Positions 1 to 7,114 of a DNA stretch of 12,500 bases are shown piece by piece. The DNA comes from Paracoccaceae bacterium (GTDB lineage Bacteria > Pseudomonadota > Alphaproteobacteria > Rhodobacterales > Rhodobacteraceae). Both the position numbers and the translations under genes were made by a program. Below the pieces are notes generated by a model. That model saw nothing but the letters and a program-made list of their open reading frames with translations. It was not told where the DNA came from and did no database searches. Location: the NCBI GenBank assembly GCA_002401945.1, contig NVUP01000014.1, positions 80,600 through 93,099 on the forward strand, written 5' to 3'. The first letter of the stretch is position 1. Every line of letters begins with the position of its first letter.

Positions 1-326
1 TCGGCATCATTGCCGGTGCCAACCGGCGGCGGCAATGTTAGGTCGGGCGGGTAAAACAGAGGGGCCACCTGGCCCAAGTCCAATACCCGGAACGGGGGCC
101 GCAACACTCCATCGCGATTGGCGGTGAACTCTGCCGGGATGTTGATCTTGGCACTCCCCCCCTGAAGCGCCCAGCGAAGCTGGAGGTGGCGGGCCAACAG
201 ATCAAACCGCGTCTCATCCAGCCCAGGATGGTCCCGCAAACGCTCTAGCCGCCGCCGGGCCAAGTCCAGATCACCGTTCCGACTCAGGTCCAACAGCCCG
301 GAAACATATCTCCAAATCTCAACCAT
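1..326 (-). CDS. Unrecognised protein, 3' end beyond the window
   Basis: The reading frame is open from an ATG at 326 to the window edge, giving 108 residues of the N-terminus (MVEIWRYVSGLL...). The start is well bounded, because an in-frame TAG lies five codons upstream. A weak purine-rich stretch (AGGGCGG) precedes it. Residues 12-50 look helical and charged (LARRRLERLRDHP), followed by a proline-rich stretch (LTLPPPVG). There is no signal peptide or membrane segment in the visible part. It begins 51 bases after the stop of the upstream minus-strand gene, so it is probably the next gene of the same transcript. I do not recognise the family. A role in the same glycan pathway is inferred from position only. 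Confidence 0.65.
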   Translation of the reverse strand, partial: MVEIWRYVSGLLDLSRNGDLDLARRRLERLRDHPGLDETRFDLLARHLQLRWALQGGSAKINIPAEFTANRDGVLRPPFRVLDLGQVAPLFYPPDLTLPPPVGTGNDA

Positions 327-377
327 ACGGGTGCCGCCCTATCCGCCTGAGCAGCCGGGTCCGACCAAATGGGCCCC

Positions 378-1478
378 TCATCCCCGCAGCATCCGCATCA
401 GTTGCCGCAACGGTGCAGTAAGACGCCAACTGCTGCTGTTGCGAAGCGCATCCAGCGTCGTGCTGCTGTCGTGAACATCCTGCCGCAGCCCTTCCGTATC
501 CACATAAAGATCCGCAACACCCGCTTCCAGCCGCGCCACAATATTTCTCTGGCGGGCCACCTCGGCCTGTTCGACAGCCAAAGCCGCCCGCTGTTGCAGC
601 TGTCTCTGCGTCGCCAGTTTTTCCTGATCCTGCAGATGCTGCGCCAGACAATCGAGGTCCTCAGCCTGCATCTCTATAAGCCGGGTAATTTGTGCCCTGG
701 CCTCCTCCAGGTTCTGCGGCACCGGCAGCAGCGGCGCAGTTGGATCTGGAGACAGTATCAGATGACGGCAGACCCTCTGTTGCAGCCGGGCCCCCAGCCC
801 CATCAGAAACCCGTTGAAACTCTCCTGGAGCTCGGTGGACCCAAGCAATTCGGTCACCCGTTTGGGCATGTCAGATCCCAATGCCAGCAGCACTGGAGCG
901 TCTGGCAGTCCCAGGCGCAACAGGGTTCCACCCGCTGGGCACACCGGTTCCAGCCTCTCCATCTCAGCGGTTCCGGCTCCATAGAACACCGCAGCACCAC
1001 GCGGCGGTAAATGCTGCAGCCAAGGCATCCATCCTATGGCCTGGGTTGGGCACCGCCCCAGATGCACGGTCAGCACCGCCGCCGAAACGGCGGAAAATCC
1101 ATCGCCGCCGACCAAAACCGGGCCAGATCGGTCCGAAGAATACGCCTGCCGGGCATCGTGAAATCGCACCGGATCTGGCCCCTCCAGTTGAACCAGGCAA
1201 CGGGTGTCCAACGCCAACCGGGCGGCAGCCTGACACAGGGCCAGATGTGCCACCCCCTCCTGACCACCAAGGCTGACTGTCACCTGCGGCTGCAGGACCT
1301 CGCTCAACCAAAACAGCAACGGCAGAATGGGCACCGCAGCAGATGGTGTCAGATACTCGGGCTGCCAACACAGGCTGCAGTCGCGCAGCGCCGCCAAGGC
1401 TGCCAGTTCAGGGGAGACGGGCTGCGCCATGTTAGCTCCCACTCCTGGCACATATCTGCCATCCTTTATGCCCGTCAT
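378..1478 (-). CDS. Degenerate methyltransferase-like protein with C-terminal coiled coil
   Basis: The 366-residue protein has three parts. Residues 50-205 resemble the class I SAM methyltransferase module often attached to polysaccharide glycosyltransferases. The framework is kept (LLFWLSEVLQPQVTVSLG, EGVAHLALCQA, LDTRCL, LPPRGAAVF). The usual acidic positions, recalled from the family, are gone: ELG is SLG, DTW is QLE, HIDG is HLGR and HDT is YGA. It is therefore probably not an active methyltransferase. Residues 258-335 are rich in Q, E and A with heptad character, consistent with a coiled coil. The last 20 residues carry the SSSWRLTAPLR tail also seen at the right edge of the window. The first ATG overlaps the stop of the upstream GT2 gene (ATGA). 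An ATG at 1430 (codon 17, MAQPVSPEL) has a better ribosome-binding site and may be the true start. No signal peptide is visible. A scaffold or regulatory role in the glycan assembly machinery is inference. Confidence 0.8.
   Translation of the reverse strand: MTGIKDGRYVPGVGANMAQPVSPELAALAALRDCSLCWQPEYLTPSAAVPILPLLFWLSEVLQPQVTVSLGGQEGVAHLALCQAAARLALDTRCLVQLEGPDPVRFHDARQAYSSDRSGPVLVGGDGFSAVSAAVLTVHLGRCPTQAIGWMPWLQHLPPRGAAVFYGAGTAEMERLEPVCPAGGTLLRLGLPDAPVLLALGSDMPKRVTELLGSTELQESFNGFLMGLGARLQQRVCRHLILSPDPTAPLLPVPQNLEEARAQITRLIEMQAEDLDCLAQHLQDQEKLATQRQLQQRAALAVEQAEVARQRNIVARLEAGVADLYVDTEGLRQDVHDSSTTLDALRNSSSWRLTAPLRQLMRMLRG
1436..1446 (-). promoter_or_regulatory. Ribosome-binding site for the alternative start at 1430
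   Basis: On the minus strand AGGAGTGGGAG lies immediately upstream of the ATG at 1430. GGGAG is separated from that ATG by five bases. The annotated upstream ATG at 1478 has only a distant G-run. This favours translation from 1430, giving a protein 16 residues shorter, although the ATGA overlap at 1478 argues for coupling there. Both starts could be used. Confidence 0.45.
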
Positions 1479-2671
1479 CCGTCACCACAACTGCCCCCCT
1501 TCTGCCCCGGATTACCCGCAGCAGTGAACTCCATCTGGTTCCAAGAACCGAGCGCCATATCGCGGGCCTGCGCAGTCATCTGTTCAATCTGGTCCTGACG
1601 TACCACCACGTGCTCCAGCTGCAGGTGTACCCCGGCGAGCTGTTCTTGCGCCTGTCGCATCTGCCGCGCTGTGAACATCTGCAGCCAGGCCTGGGTCAGC
1701 GCCTGAGCACCGCCGTCCATCAGCGCAGTCAGATAGAATCCGATTTCGCGTCCGACCAGTGGCGGCAGGCTGTCGCGAACCCAGCGCCGCCGCCGAGCAC
1801 CACATAGAGCCGTCTCGGCTGCCGCCGCATAAACAAACACCGCATCTGGGGTCAGACGCTCCAATTGCCAGGCCATATTGGTGGCCAGCCATTGATCCGC
1901 CTGGGGTCGGCTGTCTGGATCCAGCTGCGCCACATGGCCCAGAATAGTCTCGTAGTGCTGGAACATCGCTGTCAAATCGGCGCCTGCCGCGCTCATGGTC
2001 TGGCCCGGCCGGTTCAGTCGGTGACAGGCCAGCGGCACATCGTAAAACCCGATGCGCTGGGTGCTCAGACAGATCTGCCAGTGAAGCGGGTTGTCCTCAA
2101 AAAAGAAATCGCCCTCGGGAAACCGGATCGCGTGCTGCTGTAAAAAGGCGCGCCGGTAAAATTTACGCCAGGGCACCGCGTTCATCCGCAGGGCCAGACT
2201 GCGCGCTGCCGCCGCGTCTGGATCTGGGGGCAGATCGTCCCAGACCATCTGGTCCGACGGCTCCGTGGTGCTCTGCGTGACCTCGTCAAAGACGAGGTAA
2301 TTGACCAACAGGATGTCATCGCTGCCGGCGGCAAACCGCTGGCGTGCGCGCCGCACCCCCTCCGCCAACAGCCAATCGTCTCCGTCGACAAAAAACACCG
2401 CCTCACGGCTGGCACGGCCAAGCCCAATATTGGCAGCAATGCCAACCCCACCATGGGTATTACGGCCCAGAAACACCGGGCAATGCTCAATGTTCTCAGG
2501 CCAAGGCAGGCTGGCCAAAATCTGGCGGATGTCCTCAACGGTGCCATCGGTGGACCCATCATCAACGATGATCACCTGATCACCTGGGGCCACCACAGCA
2601 CAGAGGCTGTCCAGACATTGGTAAATGTAAGGTCTGACGTTAAAGGTCGTGATGATAAATGAAACCTGCAT
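1475..2671 (-). CDS. Family 2 glycosyltransferase with C-terminal helical extension
   Basis: The protein is a GT-A fold glycosyltransferase of about 398 residues that should transfer a sugar from a nucleotide-sugar to a growing glycan at the cytoplasmic face. The opening strand is VSFIITTFN. The nucleotide-binding VDDGSTDGT is near residues 37-45 and the metal-binding DGDD near 97-100. FFEDNPLHW near 191-199 supplies the ED pair expected to hold the catalytic base. Residues 325-375 are glutamine-rich and helical, and no transmembrane segment is evident. I chose the ATG at 2671, which overlaps the upstream stop by one base (TGATG) behind a G-run. A GTG at 2674 would add one residue. The stop overlaps the next gene's first ATG, so translation is probably coupled. 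Donor and acceptor cannot be read from the sequence. Confidence 0.9.
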   Translation of the reverse strand: MQVSFIITTFNVRPYIYQCLDSLCAVVAPGDQVIIVDDGSTDGTVEDIRQILASLPWPENIEHCPVFLGRNTHGGVGIAANIGLGRASREAVFFVDGDDWLLAEGVRRARQRFAAGSDDILLVNYLVFDEVTQSTTEPSDQMVWDDLPPDPDAAAARSLALRMNAVPWRKFYRRAFLQQHAIRFPEGDFFFEDNPLHWQICLSTQRIGFYDVPLACHRLNRPGQTMSAAGADLTAMFQHYETILGHVAQLDPDSRPQADQWLATNMAWQLERLTPDAVFVYAAAAETALCGARRRRWVRDSLPPLVGREIGFYLTALMDGGAQALTQAWLQMFTARQMRQAQEQLAGVHLQLEHVVVRQDQIEQMTAQARDMALGSWNQMEFTAAGNPGQKGGSCGDG

Positions 2672-3630
2672 CACCCCCCCCGGATCAGTGTTTCGGTAAT
2701 GCGACGGGCCCGATATGGATCATCCCGATTGATCCGGGCAAACAGCCGCTGGCCAATTTGGGCGTGCAGCAATCCCTGCGCCCGGTCGTCGAACTCTGCT
2801 AACCACTGCCGCTGGATCCGCTCTCGGGCCCAGCCCAGCAGGTCCAGGTAGAAACAGGTAAAGGCGAACTGCCACTCCGGGTCAAATTCCCCGACCCGGG
2901 TCATCACCTCTGCCAGCGCATCAAAGACCTGTAATCGTTCGACCCCATTACGATTGGTCAGATGGTTCCTCGCCTGACCAACCACATGTTCACAGCAGAG
3001 GATATCTGCACAGAGGATGGTTTGGGCCTGGATAAACCCCAGCCAGTGCAAGACAATGTCATTGTGCACCAAAGTCTGACCGCAGGTGATGTCATTGTCG
3101 CGCAGAAAATCGGTGCGGTAGATCTTGTTCCACGGATAAGCGGCGATCCGCGCCAGCACCGGAGCCATCTCCGAGTCCAGCGGGCTGAGCAGATGCCGGG
3201 CCCCCACGGCCTGCCAGCGTGCCTCGTCATCTGCAAACAAGCCCGCAATGCCTGCATCCCGGCGGCGCTGTTCAATATGTTTGAAAATGCAGAAATCAAA
3301 CATCTGCCCCTGCAGCCGATGCCATAGATCTGCCAGCGGCGGCAGCAGATGGTCATCGGCATCAAAAAACAGCACATGGCTGCCGCGCACCTGCGCCAAC
3401 CCTAGATTGCGCGCCGCGCCCGCGCCCTGACAAGTCTCACTCCGCAGCACATCCAGCTCCAGACTCTCCAGCCCGGAAAGGTCGGCAAAATCCGCCAGCG
3501 ACAGCGGCACTTCCGACCCGTCATCGCTCAGAATGATCTGTGAGAAAATACCCAGTCCAACCGCCCCGGCCACCACTGTGCGGGCGCCCGCCACATCATC
3601 ACAGACCGGAATCACCAGCGACAGCGTCAT
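2671..3630 (-). CDS. Family 2 glycosyltransferase
   Basis: The 319-residue protein is a GT-A glycosyltransferase. It has LSLVIPVCDD at the N-terminus, SDDGS at residues 35-39 and the metal-binding DADD at 90-93. YPWNKIYRTDFL is at 165-176 and HNDIVLHW at 189-196. The last two segments line up with the same region of the downstream GT2 protein (PWRKFYRRAFL, EDNPLHW). The two are therefore probably diverged tandem relatives that may add successive sugars. Here the usual ED pair reads ND, which keeps the aspartate. No membrane segment or signal peptide is visible. The ATG overlaps the stop of the upstream gene (ATGA) and the stop overlaps the next start, marking it as the middle gene of a coupled set. 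The specific sugar is unknown. Confidence 0.9.
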   Translation of the reverse strand: MTLSLVIPVCDDVAGARTVVAGAVGLGIFSQIILSDDGSEVPLSLADFADLSGLESLELDVLRSETCQGAGAARNLGLAQVRGSHVLFFDADDHLLPPLADLWHRLQGQMFDFCIFKHIEQRRRDAGIAGLFADDEARWQAVGARHLLSPLDSEMAPVLARIAAYPWNKIYRTDFLRDNDITCGQTLVHNDIVLHWLGFIQAQTILCADILCCEHVVGQARNHLTNRNGVERLQVFDALAEVMTRVGEFDPEWQFAFTCFYLDLLGWARERIQRQWLAEFDDRAQGLLHAQIGQRLFARINRDDPYRARRITETLIRGG

Positions 3631-4160
3631 GCGGCAAACAGCCGTAGGTCCAACAGCGTCGTCTCAAAGCTCTCCACATGGAAGAACAGGATGAACTCGC
3701 GCCAGTCGGCCCGTCGCGGCAGCCGCCGCTGCGGCGCCAGTTCCATCATGTCCATATGGCTGCTGGCGGCGCCGTAGGAGACCACGTCGCGGTCAAAGAA
3801 ATGATCGACAAACCCCACCTCGGTGCCCGACCGCAGGCAGGCGCGCCAGGTGCAGGCGCGCGGCGCCTGGATGCGGGCGTAAAATCCGATCAGCACATGG
3901 TCGGACAGATCCACCTCGCCCAGAGCGATATGCAACGCCAGCCAGCCCCCAGGGTGCTGGACCGTGGTGCGCAGGGTCAGTCCGCCGCCCGGCAGCTGCA
4001 GGCTCTCCACCTGCTGTTGCCCCTCGGGGTCGGCATGAATCCAGACCCCAGGCGCCAGGACTCCATCCGGCGGCAACGGCCCGGTCGGCGGCTGCTCCAG
4101 CAGTGGATCCAGCACCGCAGCAGCAGCCTGCTGCAAGGAGAGTAGCGTGTTGTCTGACAT
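3627..4160 (-). CDS. Unrecognised 177-residue protein, probable beta-sandwich
   Basis: I do not recognise this family. From the ATG at 4160 the protein starts MSDNTLLSLQQ and has a short helical N-terminus. A proline-rich linker follows, and then alternating hydrophobic strands (VESLQL, LTLRTTV, WLALHIAL, HVLIGFYARI, WREFILFFHV, TTLLDLRLF) that suggest a beta-sandwich, possibly carbohydrate-binding (inference). There is no signal peptide or membrane segment. The frame is open to 4235, but I reject the longer start. Its extra 25 residues run over an AT-rich stretch where a promoter candidate lies, and MSDN is a more natural start. It is the first gene of the left minus-strand run and its stop overlaps the ATG of the following GT2 gene, so it probably works with that enzyme. 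Confidence 0.75.
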   Translation of the reverse strand: MSDNTLLSLQQAAAAVLDPLLEQPPTGPLPPDGVLAPGVWIHADPEGQQQVESLQLPGGGLTLRTTVQHPGGWLALHIALGEVDLSDHVLIGFYARIQAPRACTWRACLRSGTEVGFVDHFFDRDVVSYGAASSHMDMMELAPQRRLPRRADWREFILFFHVESFETTLLDLRLFAA

Positions 4161-4197
4161 ATGGTCCGCCCCACTGAAAGCAGTAAAAAAACCTGCC

Positions 4198-4226
4198 TTT
4201 ATCCTTAGATGCGACACATTCGCCAA
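4198..4226 (-). promoter_or_regulatory. Candidate promoter for the left minus-strand operon
   Basis: On the minus strand TTGGCG (4221-4226) is followed by a 17-base spacer and GATAAA (4198-4203). Each box matches four of six bases of the sigma-70-type consensus. Transcription would begin near 4190, upstream of the ATG at 4160. This fits the choice of that start rather than 4235. It was judged by eye only. Confidence 0.35.
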
Positions 4227-4262
4227 ACACCACAAGGAAAAATATCCCTAGGAGAGTTCTAC

Positions 4263-4291
4263 TTGACGCTCTGGTGACAGGAAAGCAGATT
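4263..4291 (+). promoter_or_regulatory. Candidate promoter for the plus-strand cassette
   Basis: TTGACG (4263-4268) matches the -35 consensus at five of six positions. A 17-base spacer leads to CAGATT (4286-4291), a poor -10. The site lies about 45 bases before the ATG at 4336 in the divergent intergenic gap. The -35 is convincing and the -10 is not. Confidence 0.3.
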
Positions 4292-4335
4292 ACCCAAGAC
4301 CACACACCCTAAAATCTTTCAGACGGGCAGCCAGA

Positions 4336-6063
4336 ATGACGACAGAAATACCCCCTTCCTTGAAGGCAAACCTCTTTATCATTGGCTCGATGAAATGTGG
4401 AACAACCATTTTATACGATTTTTTGTGCCGCGATCACCGCATTGCGGGAGCCACAGGAAAGGAGGTGCACTATTTTTCTCTATACAAGGAAAAAGGAGAA
4501 GAATGGTATTCTTCTCATTTCACCCCAGACACACAAACAAAGTATCTCCTGGATGCAAGTCCAACTTATTTGGACATGGCGGAAAATTTCGAAATACCAA
4601 ATGCCATCAAGAACTATGCTCCAGAGGCCAAAATCATCATCATGATCCGCGATCCAATCGATCGGGCCATTTCTCAATTGAACCACTTCCAAAAGGTCAA
4701 CCAGCGAGACGACTTAAAGGGACTGAATATTTCAGATATTTTCCAAATCCTCGACGAGGATTTGCCCGTTGATGATAAGACCGCCACAGCAGCACGCTAC
4801 ATTCGGGATTTCTCTTTTTACGCGTCCAAAATTCAGCGATACATCGAGACTTTTGGAACTGAAAACGTCTTTGTCATTCACAACGAAGATCTGAGAGCAC
4901 ATGGTGATCAGGTCCTGTCGTCCCTTTATGAGTTTCTTGATCTCTCAGCACTGGACGATGAGCATTACTCCGAAAAGCGGTATGTGACTGGAACCCACGA
5001 GGTAAAAGTCCCGGTCTCCTTAAAAACCGGGCTCTATGCAAAATACGGCCAGGATTATTATTCATCATGCCGCCATCCCGGGGTTCAGCGCCCAACATCA
5101 AGTGATTCAGCCTTACACCTCAATCAACCAGTCGGAGCCATTGTGAACGAAGTTGGCATCGGCTCGGATGGCTTCTTATTTCTGGTTGGCGGTGGAAACT
5201 CTCCACTTGATATGTTGATCATGGACAACACTCAGCGCAGCAACATTGTAAAGCGCTGGGTTGATCAAACAAAAATCCGGCAAGCGACCTTATCTGAACT
5301 GGGCATCAAATACATCCAATGTATGATTCCAGAAAAAATCTCTATTCTGGGCGAGAAACTGGGCTGGGGCCTTGATCTCAACAAAAGCTTTGGCGACTGT
5401 TTCGGAGTACATTTCCCCAATGCGGCAGACAGCCCAGTTGTTGACCTGTTTTCCTTTTTCCGGAATTCACCTTACCGGGATCAACTATACTTTAAAACTG
5501 ATAGCCACTGGACCCATGTTGGCGCCTTCGGTGCCTACCAGAACATCTGCCACAAGCTGGAAATCCCCTTCTGTGAAGATCTGCTAAAAAGTACTTCATC
5601 CTCCGGGCCGGTCACCTTCGACCTTGGCGCAAAAATGCCGTGGACGTTTCAAGAGGAAGGGCGATTTTTCCACTTCGGAGAGGGGGCTAAAATCACCGAT
5701 GAAGGTGAGCTTGTTGCGTTCAAGAAAAAACACGGGCTGGAGAATGACGGCGGGCTGCATGTCGGGTCCTTTCTCAGTTTCGAACAGGATCATGCACCGC
5801 AGCCCGAATCGGTCCTCATCTTTGGCGATAGCTTCAGTGAATACCGGGATCATCTGCTCACTGGTCTGTTGGCTGGCACCTTCTCAAAGGTATCTTTTGC
5901 TTGGACAACAAACATTGATTACAATCTGGTTCAAGAGCTTAAACCAGACATCGTCATCTGTGCGATGACCGAGCGCTTCATGACGGCGGCCCCCAGTGAC
6001 AATTTTGACTTAAAGGCCTTTGCCCATGACCGGGTTCGGTCCTACAAGCGGCCACAGGAATGA
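4336..6063 (+). CDS. Fusion of PAPS sulfotransferase and AlgX/AlgJ-like SGNH domain
   Basis: The 575-residue protein joins two enzyme types. Residues 10-225 form a sulfotransferase: FIIGSMKCGTT (14-24) is the 5'-phosphosulfate loop, KEVHYF is at 42-47, and MIRDPIDRAISQ (103-114) is the 3'-phosphate site for PAPS. Residues 265-555 resemble the AlgX/AlgJ SGNH family that O-acetylates alginate and other glycans. GSDGFLFL (276-283), KTDSHW (387-392) and GDSFS (497-501) supply an apparent complete Asp389-His391-Ser499 set, and PDIVICAMTERF (537-548) fits the family's C-terminal strand. No signal peptide or membrane helix is visible, although AlgX and AlgJ act in the periplasm. The DNA is clearly AT-richer than the flanking genes. 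No strong ribosome-binding site precedes the ATG. It probably sulfates and acylates a glycan or its precursor; the substrate and acyl donor are unknown. The sulfotransferase call is firm, and the acyltransferase activity is inferred from motifs. Confidence 0.9.
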   Translation: MTTEIPPSLKANLFIIGSMKCGTTILYDFLCRDHRIAGATGKEVHYFSLYKEKGEEWYSSHFTPDTQTKYLLDASPTYLDMAENFEIPNAIKNYAPEAKIIIMIRDPIDRAISQLNHFQKVNQRDDLKGLNISDIFQILDEDLPVDDKTATAARYIRDFSFYASKIQRYIETFGTENVFVIHNEDLRAHGDQVLSSLYEFLDLSALDDEHYSEKRYVTGTHEVKVPVSLKTGLYAKYGQDYYSSCRHPGVQRPTSSDSALHLNQPVGAIVNEVGIGSDGFLFLVGGGNSPLDMLIMDNTQRSNIVKRWVDQTKIRQATLSELGIKYIQCMIPEKISILGEKLGWGLDLNKSFGDCFGVHFPNAADSPVVDLFSFFRNSPYRDQLYFKTDSHWTHVGAFGAYQNICHKLEIPFCEDLLKSTSSSGPVTFDLGAKMPWTFQEEGRFFHFGEGAKITDEGELVAFKKKHGLENDGGLHVGSFLSFEQDHAPQPESVLIFGDSFSEYRDHLLTGLLAGTFSKVSFAWTTNIDYNLVQELKPDIVICAMTERFMTAAPSDNFDLKAFAHDRVRSYKRPQE

Positions 6064-6161
6064 GTTAAGACGACGGTGCTGGTCCAGCCCCCCACGTATC
6101 AGGCTGGAAATTCAGCAACCGATCTTTTGAATAGCCTTTAGGAAAACTACTTACAAAGTCC

Positions 6162-6165
6162 GGAG
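6162..6165 (+). promoter_or_regulatory. Ribosome-binding site of the methyltransferase gene
   Basis: GGAG lies nine bases before the ATG at 6175 and fixes that start. The 111-base gap after the fusion gene otherwise shows no convincing promoter or terminator, so the two plus-strand genes may share a transcript. Confidence 0.5.
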
Positions 6166-6174
6166 CCTCCATAA

Positions 6175-7053
6175 ATGACATCCTACAAATACGTTGATCC
6201 CATTCTTCGTACTGCAGAAGATCTAGCAAGAACCAAAAACACCGCCGCCGTTTATAATGCCTTACGGACAATGCCGCTGGCCGATTTTATCGGTCTTTCT
6301 GGTGATAACCTAGCCAAGAGCTTCCCACATTTGGCAAAGCATATCGCAACAATGCCCACGCCAGAAGTACAGGCGCGCTGGACAGGTCACTCTGGCCACC
6401 AGCTGTTGACCAAGTCCTGCAATCTGGTTCGCCTGCTACAGTTGCAGTCATACCATCTCAGAGGGCGTGATATCGGTAGCGGCCCTATTCTCGATTATGG
6501 CTGCGGCTGGGGTCGCCTGACACGAGCAATGGGGTATTTTGCGGACCCTGACTTAGTCCATGGATGTGATCCGATGGCCGCGTCTCTGGAGCTTTGCAAC
6601 AAACACGGGGTGCGCGCCAATCTGCACCAGATTGATCCAATCCCAGCGGCATTCCCACTGTCTGACATCCTGTTTGACCTGGTCTTCTCCTATTCTGTGA
6701 TGAGCCACACCTCAATGGAATCGACAATGGCGATACTCAGAACTGTACGGTCTGTAATCGCGCCGGACGGTTTCTTTGCCACAACCATTCGCCCCGTTGA
6801 ATTCTGGGCCATGCGATCGCAGGCCTTCGGAGAAGAGAGAACCGCAGCGTTAGCATCCGACCATAATCGAACCGGTTATGCTTTTGTTGAAATTGGAGGC
6901 GGCGAAGGTCTGTCAAAGAACCATTATGGCGATACATCTTTCAGTATTGAGCGGTTCACGGCGATGGCCGAAGAAACCGGGTGGCGACTGGCTCGGATCG
7001 ACCGTGACACCCTTGAGCAATACCAAATTTTAATGGTCCTTCAGCCCGTATAG
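6175..7053 (+). CDS. Class I SAM-dependent methyltransferase
   Basis: The 292-residue protein has a typical Rossmann methyltransferase core after about 100 residues of its own N-terminal region. Motif I is ILDYGCGWGRL (105-115). Motif II is GCDPM, with Asp132 placed to bind the SAM ribose. FDLVFSYSVMSH (167-178) is the motif IV and post-IV region, and VIAPDGFFATTI (194-205) is the strand following the family's usual P-G-G turn. These features predict transfer of a methyl group from SAM to a small molecule or sugar in the cytoplasm. Beside a sulfotransferase and SGNH domain, methylation of a glycan or its nucleotide-sugar precursor is a reasonable inference. It lies 111 bases after the fusion gene on the same strand and shares its lower GC content. 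No membrane segment is seen. The acceptor is unknown. Confidence 0.88.
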   Translation: MTSYKYVDPILRTAEDLARTKNTAAVYNALRTMPLADFIGLSGDNLAKSFPHLAKHIATMPTPEVQARWTGHSGHQLLTKSCNLVRLLQLQSYHLRGRDIGSGPILDYGCGWGRLTRAMGYFADPDLVHGCDPMAASLELCNKHGVRANLHQIDPIPAAFPLSDILFDLVFSYSVMSHTSMESTMAILRTVRSVIAPDGFFATTIRPVEFWAMRSQAFGEERTAALASDHNRTGYAFVEIGGGEGLSKNHYGDTSFSIERFTAMAEETGWRLARIDRDTLEQYQILMVLQPV

Positions 7054-7069
7054 GCGCAGCAGCAACCCG

Positions 7070-7114
7070 CCATGTTCCGACCAGCAGATATGCTCCACCT
7101 CAGTCGGAACATGG
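7070..7114. repeat. Perfect 12-bp inverted repeat with inner stem
   Basis: CCATGTTCCGAC (7070-7081) is the exact reverse complement of GTCGGAACATGG (7103-7114). The 21-base interval contains a smaller stem, AGCA (7083-7086) with TGCT (7091-7094) around GATA. It sits 16 bases after the stop of the plus-strand methyltransferase and at the end of the minus-strand remnant. No T-run follows either arm directly, so an intrinsic terminator is possible but not typical. A protein-binding site or the scar of a rearrangement are alternatives. Confidence 0.7.

Noticed and set aside
8..37. Inverted repeat CATTGCCG...CGGCAATG at the left edge
   Set aside because: It lies inside the coding frame of the truncated gene in GC-rich DNA, with no T-run. 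It is probably a by-product of codon composition.
369..1598. Overlapping plus-strand open frames
   Set aside because: They are antisense to the methyltransferase-like gene and the GT2 gene and have low-complexity Q, P and R-rich translations.
4161..4235. N-terminal extension of the 3627-4160 gene
   Set aside because: The extra stretch runs over an AT-rich intergenic region with a promoter candidate and has no good ribosome-binding site.
6084..6107. Stem CCAGCC...GGCTGG after the fusion gene
   Set aside because: The stem is only six pairs with a 12-base loop and no T-run. It is too weak to call a terminator.
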